The translations under genes and the position numbers were made by a program. From the NCBI GenBank assembly GCA_045598705.1, contig JAZLMM010000012.1:28468-92467 (forward strand): 64,000 bases of DNA. The letters run 5' to 3'. Positions 52,037 to 61,788 of this stretch are shown here, piece by piece. Each line of letters opens with the position of its first letter. The first letter of the stretch is position 1. The notes under the pieces were generated by a model. That model saw only the letters and a list, made by a program, of their open reading frames with translations. It was not told where the DNA came from and made no database searches. The stretch is from Scatonaster sp045598705 (GTDB lineage Bacteria > Bacillota > Clostridia > Saccharofermentanales > Saccharofermentanaceae).

Positions 52037-54811
52037 ATGAATAAGCCAAAATTACTTCGACACCCCCTATTTCCATCTACATTTTTCCAACTAGCTCTCA
52101 TTTCTGCACTATTCACAGCAAGTATATCTCTGATCGTTTTTGCTTGTTTGGGTATCGCACCATTCGGAAGTCGTGCATTGATATTTAACGACGGCGAATA
52201 TCAATTGACTGATCTTTATTGTTGGTTTAAGGATGTCTTGCAAGGCAAATCCTCCATCGACTATACCTTTACCAAGTCTTTAGGTGGCAGTAATTTTGCA
52301 GTCTTTGCCTACTATCTTTCTTCCCCGCTTTCCTTATTGGTCATTTTCTTTAGCAAATCTTCTATTCCATTGTTCATGAACTTTATATTCCTTATCAAAT
52401 CTGCGTTAGCTGCTGCTTTTGCCAGCTATTATTTGCTTCGCAGATTTCGTCCTACAGCTAAAATTCAATATGGCATGACTGTTCTTCTCTCTGTTTCCTA
52501 TGCACTCAGTCCATTCATGTTTGCTCAGAGCGGCAACACCATGTGGTTAGATGGCGTATACATGTTGCCTCTTTTGCTGATCGGATGCGAGAAAATCGTT
52601 TCTGGTGAAAAAAGCATACATTTCTCTATCTGCGTTGCGCTGGCAATCGTATTTAACTGGTATACCGGTATTATTGACCTCATATTCGCTTGTTTTTGGC
52701 TCTTGTTCGAAATTGCCAGAAAATTCATTCGTGAGCAATCTTTGCAAGAACAGCATGCTTCCGAATCAAGTCAAGATATAACTAATAATACTTTTAAGTC
52801 CATTTTTAACATACTTGTTCGCTATGCTCTTTCTTGTATCTGCGCTATTTTGATTTCTGCGATACTTCTTCTCCCTACTTTGATCATGTTATCCGGAAGA
52901 ACATATGGACATTCCGACAAAGCATTCTTCCTTGATTTCGGAATGATTGGCAACATCACCGATGTGCTTTCCAACTATTCTTTCGGTATGGTCAGCCTAA
53001 AAGGCAGTGTCAGTTTATTCGCCGGAAGCTTCGTTCTCATCGGTCTCATTCTCTTTTTTCTCATTGGAAAGAAATGTCTCAAAGAGAAATTGCTAAATGG
53101 TGGCTTGTTACTCTTTACAGTTTTAATGTTTTTCTGGCACCCTCTTGTAGTAGTATTCTCTATGTTTCGCAAAGTGCAGTCTTTCTGGTATCGCTATTCA
53201 TATCTGGGATGTTTCGTTTTAGTCGTACTGGCTGCTGAATTCTATTTGACTTCTGATTTATTCACCCATTCACCAAATCAGTCTTCAGATTCTGCCCCTG
53301 CACCAATTCCTGTACATTGGATGCCACTACTGGTTGCCATTCTTTTCAGCATCATTACTATCTTTCTTTCTTTCATTCATCCTAACAGTTCTAATGATTT
53401 AATCTATGGGCTTTGTTTCAACAATATCATGAAGTTCGAAGGAGATTTCACCCAAACTGCTCGTATTGCCAAGGTGATTTTCCCGTTATTGACCGGTCTC
53501 TTACTTAGCTTTTGGCTATATTTTCAAACGCATGAATCGAAAGCAAAGTTGGTTGTGGCAGGCATAATCTGTACTTCTCTTATTTGTGAATTTGCACTTG
53601 GCCAAATTATTCTGTCTTACTTCTACGTCACTGATCGCCAGATTGAATTGAAGAATTACTATGAGCAACAAACAACCTTATTGCGCGAACTTGATTTATC
53701 TACATCAGAACGAATCACGCAGACCTCCTTGCACTCAGATAGTGAAGGCTTCCCTATTTCTTATAATGAACCTATGGCATACGGCTACCGTTCACTGACC
53801 TCATTTGTATCTGCACCCGATGAGAGAAGTATCCGCTTTCTGGATAAATGCGGATATAGGCAAAGCGATTATACACTTAACTCCACAGTAGAAGAGAACC
53901 TTGCCATAGATAGTCTTCTAAATGTCAAATATATCCTGCTTGATGCAGATGACCCACATACGACCGGACTGTCTTATATTGCTGGCATCGACGGATTTAA
54001 GAAAGCATATCTGAATCCATATTGTGCACCGGCAGCCTTTGTATATAGTGGTACCGGAGATTATGATTCATCTTCATCACATTCATATCAGTATCTGAAT
54101 GAGATATATCGTAAGCTATCCGGAATTGACTGCGATATCTACTCTCCTGTTTCTTTCATCAATACGCAAGAAGGTTATTCTTTCCGATATGACGCAGATC
54201 TAAATGGCATTTTCAATCCTGATACGCAGATACTCTATGCCGATTTCAATACAAACACGACACAAGGAGCAAATCTCTATATAGACGGTGAGGAATACTG
54301 TATTTTTTCAACAGAATGGTCACCAAAAATGCTACGACTTCTCCCCGTCAATCAGCATATAAGTGTTGAAATTGTTTTCAATGAGAGCGACACAGACATA
54401 ATACCTGAGGTAACCGATGTACACTTCTATGTACTCGATTTACCCACACTCAAACTGGCCGTGGATAACATGAAGGCAAATGCTTGCACGCAATACAACA
54501 TCAAAGATGGCCGTTGTTCTTTCGAAATTTCAGCACACAACGGTGAAAGTCTCTTTACCACTATACCAAATGAAAAAGGATGGACAATCACTCGAAACGG
54601 AGAGCGAATCACAGCGGACACTTTCGGAGATGCCTTGATTTCGATTCCATTGGAAGACGGAATGAACAAAATCGAAATGGAATATCATCTTCCGTTCCGG
54701 ACCGAAAGCATCGTACTTACCATAATGGGAATTCTTATGTTGATTGGCACAACATGGGCAGAGAACCGTTCTTCCCACAAAAAAGCGGTCAATAATGGAA
54801 GAGTTTCTTGA
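52037..54811 (+). CDS. YfhO-family membrane protein
   Basis: A 924-residue protein with ~13 membrane helices in the first ~560 residues and a large extracytoplasmic C-terminal domain (about residues 580-890) before a final helix. YfhO proteins are GT-C-like and in Bacillus glycosylate lipoteichoic acid. The loop ALIFNDGEYQLTDLYCWFKD between helices 1 and 2 and LSPFMFAQSGNTMWLDGVYM are typical. The start at 52037 has AAGGAG 5 nt upstream; earlier in-frame codons are rejected. GC content is visibly lower than in the neighbours. Its last 23 nt overlap the convergent acyltransferase gene. Confidence 0.85.
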   Translation: MNKPKLLRHPLFPSTFFQLALISALFTASISLIVFACLGIAPFGSRALIFNDGEYQLTDLYCWFKDVLQGKSSIDYTFTKSLGGSNFAVFAYYLSSPLSLLVIFFSKSSIPLFMNFIFLIKSALAAAFASYYLLRRFRPTAKIQYGMTVLLSVSYALSPFMFAQSGNTMWLDGVYMLPLLLIGCEKIVSGEKSIHFSICVALAIVFNWYTGIIDLIFACFWLLFEIARKFIREQSLQEQHASESSQDITNNTFKSIFNILVRYALSCICAILISAILLLPTLIMLSGRTYGHSDKAFFLDFGMIGNITDVLSNYSFGMVSLKGSVSLFAGSFVLIGLILFFLIGKKCLKEKLLNGGLLLFTVLMFFWHPLVVVFSMFRKVQSFWYRYSYLGCFVLVVLAAEFYLTSDLFTHSPNQSSDSAPAPIPVHWMPLLVAILFSIITIFLSFIHPNSSNDLIYGLCFNNIMKFEGDFTQTARIAKVIFPLLTGLLLSFWLYFQTHESKAKLVVAGIICTSLICEFALGQIILSYFYVTDRQIELKNYYEQQTTLLRELDLSTSERITQTSLHSDSEGFPISYNEPMAYGYRSLTSFVSAPDERSIRFLDKCGYRQSDYTLNSTVEENLAIDSLLNVKYILLDADDPHTTGLSYIAGIDGFKKAYLNPYCAPAAFVYSGTGDYDSSSSHSYQYLNEIYRKLSGIDCDIYSPVSFINTQEGYSFRYDADLNGIFNPDTQILYADFNTNTTQGANLYIDGEEYCIFSTEWSPKMLRLLPVNQHISVEIVFNESDTDIIPEVTDVHFYVLDLPTLKLAVDNMKANACTQYNIKDGRCSFEISAHNGESLFTTIPNEKGWTITRNGERITADTFGDALISIPLEDGMNKIEMEYHLPFRTESIVLTIMGILMLIGTTWAENRSSHKKAVNNGRVS

Positions 54812-55865
54812 TGCCTTTCAGCTTCGAGCATAGAAGTACGACAACAAGGCTACAGAATCCGCACGCTAGTGTCAGCAGAATCAAATACATTAACGGAAAG
54901 GATGTCCAGAACTGTGTAATACGGAAACACGTTTCAGTCAGGATATCAAGAAACAAAACATGGATTACATACACGCCAAATGAGGCGTTTGACAATTCAC
55001 ACACCCATTTCTTTGTAGTCGTTTTGTTTGCAAAGTAAGTATTGATCCATAAAAAGACGCCAACACCATACATCATAGCAGGAAACGTGTAAGCCTCCAT
55101 AACATAGTCTGTGATGTTCGGTTCTGAATCCGCATATAAGATGAGCACTAATATAGACAAAATACAGGCTCCAACACTCAGGATGTATAGGATCTTACGT
55201 ATTTCCTTTTTAATATCGAATGTTGTCAAGTACCAGCCTATCAGGAAGTAAGTCAGATATCCATACGCGTAATCAAAATGGAATTTACTAATGAACTCCC
55301 CCACTTTATAATTCGTGTTACGGGTGAAAAAACTTGCAGACGTTCCAACATACTGCACCACCACACCAACTAGGATCATGCCCAGAATATAGGATCTGTT
55401 CTCTTTTTTAACAAAAAGTCGAAGAACAGGCACAGCAAGATAAAGCCCAATTATTGCAAACAAATACCACAGATGCGGATAAAGACCCGTCAATCTCATA
55501 ATATACTTCAAAAAACCAGAACGATCTATCTTACTTCCAGCAAGTACAGGAAGAAGGAATGTACGCCATGTCGCATAAAACAATAACCAGAATGCAAGCA
55601 TCAAGACGATAGGAAGGAGTTTCTTCTTATAGAATTTTCGCGGTTGGAGTAGTCGGTTTTCATCCAGAAGCAACGCACCGGAAAGCATAAAAAACATGGG
55701 TACACCGGCACGACCAATACCGTTAAAGACGCTACCAACCAAAAAATGACGAGAGAAGGTATCCTGAGTAAAGATCACCATAGCAGTGCTTGCATGAATC
55801 ATAAGAACCATGCAAATCGCAGTAATACGGACAATGTCATAGCGAAGAACTCGTTCTTTGGCCAC
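54789..55865 (-). CDS. Acyltransferase-3 family membrane protein
   Basis: A 358-residue protein with ten or so membrane helices. The family motif with the essential His is near the N-terminus (RYDIVRITAICMVLMIHAS), followed by GRAGVPMFFMLSGALLL. Such enzymes O-acetylate or succinylate envelope polysaccharides and teichoic acids, or act on peptidoglycan. The GTG start follows AGAGGTG. Together with the convergent YfhO gene, with which it shares 23 nt at the 3' ends, it suggests an envelope-decoration locus. No glycosyltransferase lies beside it. Confidence 0.85.
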   Translation of the reverse strand: MAKERVLRYDIVRITAICMVLMIHASTAMVIFTQDTFSRHFLVGSVFNGIGRAGVPMFFMLSGALLLDENRLLQPRKFYKKKLLPIVLMLAFWLLFYATWRTFLLPVLAGSKIDRSGFLKYIMRLTGLYPHLWYLFAIIGLYLAVPVLRLFVKKENRSYILGMILVGVVVQYVGTSASFFTRNTNYKVGEFISKFHFDYAYGYLTYFLIGWYLTTFDIKKEIRKILYILSVGACILSILVLILYADSEPNITDYVMEAYTFPAMMYGVGVFLWINTYFANKTTTKKWVCELSNASFGVYVIHVLFLDILTETCFRITQFWTSFPLMYLILLTLACGFCSLVVVLLCSKLKGIKKLFHY

Positions 55866-55902
55866 TATACACCTCTACTTATCGAATGAACCAACTACTG
55901 AT

Positions 55903-57300
55903 TCATACCTTGGGTCTTGCCACCCGTGCGTAAACCTCACCGCCACAGGATTCGAAGAGCTTGACCATCTCTTCATCGGAGATGACCGTGATTCGGCCAC
56001 CCGCATATTCAGCATCGATCCACTCCTTCATCTTCGCAATGAACGGATCCTTCTTGCTGACTACATTCTCGCCGGCCAGACGATAGTAGTTATTAATCCA
56101 GCAAGCAATACCTGCAAGACCGGATACGTTGCTGACTGCGACCATCGGCGGACGATCCAACAATGCTTCTGTATCGAAGATGTTGTAGATCTCTGGATCT
56201 TTGAGAAGACCATCAGCATGAATACCTGCCTTGGTCACATTGAAGTTCTTACCTACAAATGGTGTCATCGGCGGGAGGTCGTAGTCGGTCTCACGAGAAA
56301 TGTAATCTGCAATTTCTGTGATCACACGTGGATCCATACCATCGAGTGTACCACGAAGCTGAGCATACTCGAAAACCATCGCCTCGAGCGGAACATTACC
56401 TGTATGCTCACCAATACCGAGGAGTGAACAGTTCACCGCCTGTGCACCATAGAGCCATGCTGTAGAAGCATTGACTACACCCTTATAGAAGTCGTTATGA
56501 CCGTGCCACTCGAGCATCTCGGACGGAACACCTGCATAGTGCTGCAAACCATAGATGATACCGGATACGGAACGTGGCATCGCAACACCTGGGAACGGTA
56601 CACCATAGCCCATCGTATCGCAGGCACGAATCTTCACCGGAATACCGCTTTCTTCTGACAGACGCATCAGAGCCGAAGCGAAAGGAACTACGAATCCGTA
56701 GAAATCCGCACGTGTAATATCTTCGAAGTGGCAACGCGGACGAAGTCCTGCATCGATTGCATCTTTAACAATGCCAAGATACTTATCCAGAGCCTGCTTA
56801 CGTGTCAGGCCCATCTTATTGAAGATGTGGTAATCAGAGCAGCTGACCAGAATACCGGTCTCCTTGATACCAATATTTCGAACCAGTGCGAAGTCAGACT
56901 TGGTTGCACGAATCCACGTCGTGATCTCCGGAAACTTGTATCCAAGTGCCATGCACTGTTCCAGTGCCTGACGGTCCTTCTCGGAATAGACGAAGAACTC
57001 AGTCTGACGGATGATGCCCTTCGGGCCACCCAAACGATGGAGCATCTTATAAATCTCAACCATCTGTTCGGTTGTATACGGTGCACGAGACTGCTGGCCA
57101 TCACGGAAAGTCGTATCGGTAATGAAGATCTGCTCCGGCATGCTCATTGGCACTTTACGGTAGTTGAAAGGAATCTTCGGCACCTCAGAATATGGGAACA
57201 TCTCACGGAAGAGCTCCGGTTGTTCTACATCCTGTAAGGTGTAGTGGTACGGATCCTGTTCAAGGAGATTGCTCTTGTCACTCAGCGCGATATTTTTCAT
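55903..57300 (-). CDS. Re-type citrate synthase
   Basis: A 465-residue enzyme of the isopropylmalate/homocitrate synthase (DRE-TIM) superfamily. The N-terminal leader with FPYSEVPKIPFN and the first strand DTTFRDGQQSRAPYT are characteristic of the Clostridium kluyveri Re-citrate synthase group, as are GGPKGIIRQTEFF, CHFEDITRADFYGFVVPF and the metal-binding HGHNDF. It makes (R)-oriented citrate from acetyl-CoA and oxaloacetate, leading to glutamate synthesis in anaerobes without gltA. AGGAGG precedes the ATG at 57300. It is often misnamed 2-isopropylmalate synthase; no leucine genes are adjacent. The LeuA regulatory domain is absent. Confidence 0.88.
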   Translation of the reverse strand: MKNIALSDKSNLLEQDPYHYTLQDVEQPELFREMFPYSEVPKIPFNYRKVPMSMPEQIFITDTTFRDGQQSRAPYTTEQMVEIYKMLHRLGGPKGIIRQTEFFVYSEKDRQALEQCMALGYKFPEITTWIRATKSDFALVRNIGIKETGILVSCSDYHIFNKMGLTRKQALDKYLGIVKDAIDAGLRPRCHFEDITRADFYGFVVPFASALMRLSEESGIPVKIRACDTMGYGVPFPGVAMPRSVSGIIYGLQHYAGVPSEMLEWHGHNDFYKGVVNASTAWLYGAQAVNCSLLGIGEHTGNVPLEAMVFEYAQLRGTLDGMDPRVITEIADYISRETDYDLPPMTPFVGKNFNVTKAGIHADGLLKDPEIYNIFDTEALLDRPPMVAVSNVSGLAGIACWINNYYRLAGENVVSKKDPFIAKMKEWIDAEYAGGRITVISDEEMVKLFESCGGEVYARVARPKV

Positions 57301-57355
57301 GATATGTTCCTCCTGCTTGCAAAAATACATTCATACACATTACGTGCACCTATAT

Positions 57356-57384
57356 AGTAAAAAGGTTTCAGAGACGCTTGTCAA
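57356..57384 (-). promoter_or_regulatory. Probable sigma-A promoter of the Re-citrate synthase gene
   Basis: On the minus strand TTGACA (57379-57384) is followed after 17 nt by TTTACT (57356-57361). It lies ~56 nt upstream of the start codon. Confidence 0.5.
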
Positions 57385-57469
57385 CGCCTGAAAACGATTT
57401 TCTACTTTATTTTTCCACCTTTTTGATTTTGCAAGTTTATTTTGTCTAAATTGCATAAATTGAAATTTA

Positions 57470-58411
57470 TCAGAAGAAGAGTCTTCCGCTTCCATGGTCA
57501 CGAAGCAGTGCCTGCACGCGTTTGGGCATAATCGGATGAGAACTCATCATGTTATAAATGAATACGAAGAAACCGCGAACTTCATGGCAGTGTTCCACGT
57601 AGTCCGCCACATCTACTTTCTTATAAAGATGTTTTCCTACTACCAATGCCAACATAGGTTCCACACCACTCACGCCTGTAAGGTGCTGGGCCACACGGTC
57701 ACAACTGTATTCTCTTGCGCGAGACAGTGCAGACGAAAGAATAGGAATATAGTTTCCAAACAGGATCGATATTTGGTAAGAGAATGTAGCATGGCGAAGA
57801 CGAATATGGGACATCTCATGTGCAATGATGAACTTGATGCTATCCAGATCGTGATGCTCGAGATAAGCTACTTCGAACAAATCCGCATAAAGTACGATAT
57901 ACTGACGTCGCAGGATATAGGTGGAGAAAGCATTCATCACACCGTTCTCCTGCGCCAGATAGATCTTCGGTGTCTCTTTCATGCCGAGTCTTTGGGCATA
58001 TTCTTCCACGATCTGATATATTTCCGGGAAATTCTTCTTCGTGATGCGAATCGCATTGGCTCGGTATTGCGCATAGTAAAAATAGACCATAGCCATCAGT
58101 ACCAAAGGAATAGCAATAAGAATCATCACGATTTGTAAGTAAAGCTCAATATCGCCTCCCAATGCCAGCGCTTCGGAGATCTTATCTCCGGCATTTCCGA
58201 CCAGTGGTCCACGTTCCATAACGGCCGCAAAAACACTTGCAATCGCGAGAAGAATCACCAGAATATTGATGATGATCATCACGACATACATCGGCTTCTC
58301 CGCCTTGTGGCGAAAAGACTTCATCTCTTCTTTCGTAAATGGTTTCACTTGATTTTCCCTCGCGCTTGTGAATCCGTCCTGCATATTAGACAACATCGGA
58401 TTGCTATCCAT
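57470..58411 (-). CDS. M48-family metalloprotease (HtpX-like)
   Basis: A 313-residue membrane protease. Two N-terminal membrane helices (residues ~38-62 and ~90-112), then the zinc site AHEMSHIRLRH (HExxH) near residue 194, two further hydrophobic stretches (ISILFGNYIPILSSAL), and the third zinc ligand in AREYSCDRVAQ. HtpX-type proteins degrade damaged membrane proteins. GGAG precedes the ATG. The gene is monocistronic as far as can be seen, lies behind the citrate synthase promoter region, and is divergent from the gene at 58547. Confidence 0.9.
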   Translation of the reverse strand: MDSNPMLSNMQDGFTSARENQVKPFTKEEMKSFRHKAEKPMYVVMIIINILVILLAIASVFAAVMERGPLVGNAGDKISEALALGGDIELYLQIVMILIAIPLVLMAMVYFYYAQYRANAIRITKKNFPEIYQIVEEYAQRLGMKETPKIYLAQENGVMNAFSTYILRRQYIVLYADLFEVAYLEHHDLDSIKFIIAHEMSHIRLRHATFSYQISILFGNYIPILSSALSRAREYSCDRVAQHLTGVSGVEPMLALVVGKHLYKKVDVADYVEHCHEVRGFFVFIYNMMSSHPIMPKRVQALLRDHGSGRLFF

Positions 58412-58546
58412 ACTTATCTCCTATAAAAATATCGAAATTACACACAATTGTATGATATACTTGTTGCGGGTTTTTCACAACAGAATAAGCCCCAAATCTG
58501 GCAGTAGCCGCCACACAAATCAATCTGGAAGAGGAAACTTCAATCG

Positions 58547-59791
58547 ATGAGCAATCCATCAATCGTTTCACAAATCACGAAGAAATACATCATCACTCGT
58601 ATATGTATATCGCTGGTACTGATCATTCTCGCTGCAGTAATTACTTATATCAGAGTCCCAAATGAGATTAAGTATTTCACCGCACGTAAGAATGCCTTTT
58701 CTGAACCTTGTGACAAGTTTAAAGAGAGAGACTTCTATCGGGGTCATCTCTACTTCATCTATGATTGGTTCGCCGAGAATGATAAGGCCAGATTCTATCT
58801 TGCTCCAGTCAACGACTCTGAAGGTAACGACCGTATTCTTATCGTCTATATTCCGAACCGATTTGCCGGCAGTGCGGAGCAGCTCATGTCCCAAACATCT
58901 GAATATATTGCTTCGACCGATGAACCGTCTCTTCAGTACGATCTCGACTGTCGCGGCTCGTTCTATGAAGTGGACGAGCGTACGACTAATTATCTTCGGC
59001 AGTTTCTCAACGAGAGAGGTGCACCGCCAAGTACCATGGACCAAGTCTGTGACAAGATGTTCGTCATGATCCCCGCATCGGATGTTTTCTCGGAGCGATT
59101 TGTTGCTTGGTTGATTATTGATGCCGGCGTACTGATTACCATTATCGTTCTTCTTTTCCCACTTCTGACCAAGAGTTACCTGAAGTCGTTGAAACAGAAG
59201 TTACATCAAGAGAACATGTCTTTATATGCTCTGGATAAAGAGTTTGAGACTCCGCTTGGTAGTTTCGGCAATAATCTGCTTTCACAGTATCACGTATTTG
59301 AGAAAGTCTCACCGTTCCGTCTGATGCGCATTTCTGACGTATTATGGATTTATCCAAGCAAAACAACCACTAGTAATGGCGTGAAAATCTTCTCTTCCGT
59401 ATTCATGATGCGAAATCACGGATGCTTCAAATTCCCCTGCAGAAACGAGTCGGAAACCGAGGCCCTATGTCAATGGGTACTGAAGTTGCAACCCAATGCA
59501 CTTTATGGCTATGTTGTTGAGAATTCCAACATGTACTACAAGAATTTCAATCAGTTGCTTGATCGGGTATATAATCAGAACAATCCCACGCCTGCGGAAC
59601 AGCCGGTCGTAGCCGAACAGCCTGCCGCTCCAATCCCGGTAAATGAACCAGATTTATCTTCTGTGCCACAACAGAGTCTTTCTCCAATACTCTCTGCCGA
59701 GACACTGGCGCAGTCATACAGAACAGAGGCCAACGTCGATCAACAATCGAACGTTCTTGGGACAGGAGAAGAATCTGTCCGAAAGGAGTGA
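58547..59791 (+). CDS. Bitopic membrane protein of unknown function
   Basis: A 414-residue protein. Membrane helices lie near residues 15-37 and 180-202, enclosing a ~140-residue extracytoplasmic domain; a ~150-residue cytoplasmic domain with PH-like strand pattern (FRLMRISDVLWIYPSK, VKIFSSVFMMRNHGCFKFP) follows, then a Pro/Gln-rich tail with AEQPVVAEQPAAP. The fold suggests a DUF6709-type protein, which I cannot confirm. GAGG precedes the ATG. The stop lies 5 nt before the nadE start, so the two genes are co-transcribed, with no known functional link. Confidence 0.65.
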   Translation: MSNPSIVSQITKKYIITRICISLVLIILAAVITYIRVPNEIKYFTARKNAFSEPCDKFKERDFYRGHLYFIYDWFAENDKARFYLAPVNDSEGNDRILIVYIPNRFAGSAEQLMSQTSEYIASTDEPSLQYDLDCRGSFYEVDERTTNYLRQFLNERGAPPSTMDQVCDKMFVMIPASDVFSERFVAWLIIDAGVLITIIVLLFPLLTKSYLKSLKQKLHQENMSLYALDKEFETPLGSFGNNLLSQYHVFEKVSPFRLMRISDVLWIYPSKTTTSNGVKIFSSVFMMRNHGCFKFPCRNESETEALCQWVLKLQPNALYGYVVENSNMYYKNFNQLLDRVYNQNNPTPAEQPVVAEQPAAPIPVNEPDLSSVPQQSLSPILSAETLAQSYRTEANVDQQSNVLGTGEESVRKE

Positions 59792-59796
59792 ACCAG

Positions 59797-61725
59797 ATGA
59801 AAGATGGGTTTTTGCGAGTAGCCGTGGCGACACCGAAGATACGTGTCGCCGATATAGATTTCAACGCAAACAGTATCATTTCCTATGTCAAGGAAGCAGA
59901 CAAAGATTGTGCACTATTGGTCTTCCCCGAGCTTTGCGTAACCGGATCAACCTGTGGCGACCTGTTCCGTCAGGAAGCTTTCATCGATGCTTCTTGGCGT
60001 GCACTCTACCGTATTGCTGAGGAGACTTCGGACTGTCCGCAAGTATTCATTATCGGACTTCCTGCTTATGTAGAAGGAAAACTTCTGAACCTAGCCGTTG
60101 TGTTGAGAAGCGGTGCAGTGCTTGGTTGTAATGTCAAGCTGACATTGAGTGAAGCACAGTCCCGCTACTTCTCCCCTTACGAAGTCAATGGTGCATTCTA
60201 CGATGAGTATTTCGACGATGAGATTACCTTTGGTCAGCCTCTATATTTCTGTGAAGAGGATCTCTTCTCTTTCGCCGTCATGTTCGATGAAGATTTACGT
60301 GCACCTATTTCGGATGACGTGGATGCAGCCATGAACGGGTGCCACATTATTGCTGTACTCTCTTCACGTCCATACATGGTAGGCGCGAAGGAGAAGACCG
60401 AACAACTTCTTGCCGCCTCGAGTAGGAAATTACACGCAGCATATCTTTACGCCAATGCCGGAACAGGTGAATCTACAACGGATATGATTTTTGCAGGCAT
60501 TAACTTCATTTATGAGAATGGACGCAAACTTGCAGGAAGCAGTGCTTTTGCCAACGAAATCATCTACACTGATCTCGACCTCAAGTTCCTTCATGATGAA
60601 CGTATCCGAGATGATTCATGGCGCACCGACTTTGCGAACAGTACTATGGATTCGGACTACGACTGTATCTCCTTCCCTATGGAACTGAACGATTCTCTAG
60701 ATCTGATCCGTCCGATAGCAAGAAATCCGTTTGCACCGGATAACCAAGAGGAACTCACTGCTCGTTGTGAGCAGATTCTCAATATTCAAGCTATGGCGCT
60801 GATCACCCGCATGCAGCACATCAACTGCAAGAACGTGATTCTTGGTCTGTCTGGCGGACTGGACTCCACACTGGCTTTTCTTGTTTGTGCACGTGCGATG
60901 GATATTCTGGAACTTCCAAGAACAAATATACATGCAATTACCATGCCGTGCTTCGGAACCACTTCTCGCACGAAGAATAATTCCATCGAATTGGCCAAGG
61001 CCTATGGTGCAAAGATCGACGAAATCAATATTGCAGACAGCGTGAACCAACATTTCAAAGATATGGGACACGACTCGTCTATCCATAACGCCGCCTATGA
61101 GAACGCCCAGGCACGCGAGCGCACTCAACTTCTGATGGATATCGCCAACGATGAGGGAAGCATTGTAGTCGGCACTGGTGACTTAAGTGAACTTGCATTA
61201 GGCTGGGCAACATATAATGGTGACCACATGTCCATGTACGCCGTCAACGCCTCCATACCGAAGACCTTGATTCGACATATCGTTGCGTATGAAGCTTCTC
61301 GTCTCCAGAATTCGCAGCCGCAACTCGCTGCGGTTCTGCTGGATGTACTGGCAACCCCAGTTTCTCCGGAACTTCTCCCACCGACCGAAGATGGTACTAT
61401 CTCACAGAAGACGGAAGACCTTGTCGGCCCCTACGAACTACATGACTTCTTCCTTTACTACTTTGTACGTCTTGGCTTTGCCCCTTCGAAGATTTATCGT
61501 CTCGCAAATATCGCTTTTGCCGGAGAGTACGACAAGCAGACCATCTACAAGTGGGAAGAGAATTTCTTCCGTCGTTTCTTCACTTCTCAGTTTAAGCGTT
61601 CCTGTATGCCGGACGGTCCGAAGGTCGGCGCAGTAGACTTCTCCCCGCGTGGAGAACTGAAGTTACCCTCTGATGCCACCTCCAAGGTTTTCCTAGAGGA
61701 ACTGAAGACTGTTCTGGAAGCGTAA
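59797..61725 (+). CDS. nadE: Two-domain NAD synthetase with degenerate glutaminase site
   Basis: A 642-residue fusion. Residues 1-~280 are a nitrilase-fold amidase domain, and the rest is the NAD synthetase with PP-loop GLSGGLDSTLA and GTGDLSELALGWATYNGDH. It amidates deamido-NAD to NAD. The amidase Glu (FPELCVTGSTCGDLF) is present and a Lys is seen in NVKLTL, but the nucleophile position in the usual ICEDLW motif reads MFDEDLR: the Cys is Asp (residue 164). The glutaminase is therefore probably inactive and ammonia may be used directly. GGAG precedes the ATG at 59797; a GTG nine nt upstream is less likely. Confidence 0.92.
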   Translation: MKDGFLRVAVATPKIRVADIDFNANSIISYVKEADKDCALLVFPELCVTGSTCGDLFRQEAFIDASWRALYRIAEETSDCPQVFIIGLPAYVEGKLLNLAVVLRSGAVLGCNVKLTLSEAQSRYFSPYEVNGAFYDEYFDDEITFGQPLYFCEEDLFSFAVMFDEDLRAPISDDVDAAMNGCHIIAVLSSRPYMVGAKEKTEQLLAASSRKLHAAYLYANAGTGESTTDMIFAGINFIYENGRKLAGSSAFANEIIYTDLDLKFLHDERIRDDSWRTDFANSTMDSDYDCISFPMELNDSLDLIRPIARNPFAPDNQEELTARCEQILNIQAMALITRMQHINCKNVILGLSGGLDSTLAFLVCARAMDILELPRTNIHAITMPCFGTTSRTKNNSIELAKAYGAKIDEINIADSVNQHFKDMGHDSSIHNAAYENAQARERTQLLMDIANDEGSIVVGTGDLSELALGWATYNGDHMSMYAVNASIPKTLIRHIVAYEASRLQNSQPQLAAVLLDVLATPVSPELLPPTEDGTISQKTEDLVGPYELHDFFLYYFVRLGFAPSKIYRLANIAFAGEYDKQTIYKWEENFFRRFFTSQFKRSCMPDGPKVGAVDFSPRGELKLPSDATSKVFLEELKTVLEA

Positions 61726-61788
61726 AACTTTGAACCGACAAGATTTATCTTCGCGCATGGGATGCGCAGGATTGGAGCGTAATCAGCT

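Noticed and set aside
55903..57300. 2-isopropylmalate or homocitrate synthase
   Set aside because: The leader and active-site phrases fit Re-citrate synthase, the LeuA regulatory domain is missing and no leucine or nif genes are nearby.
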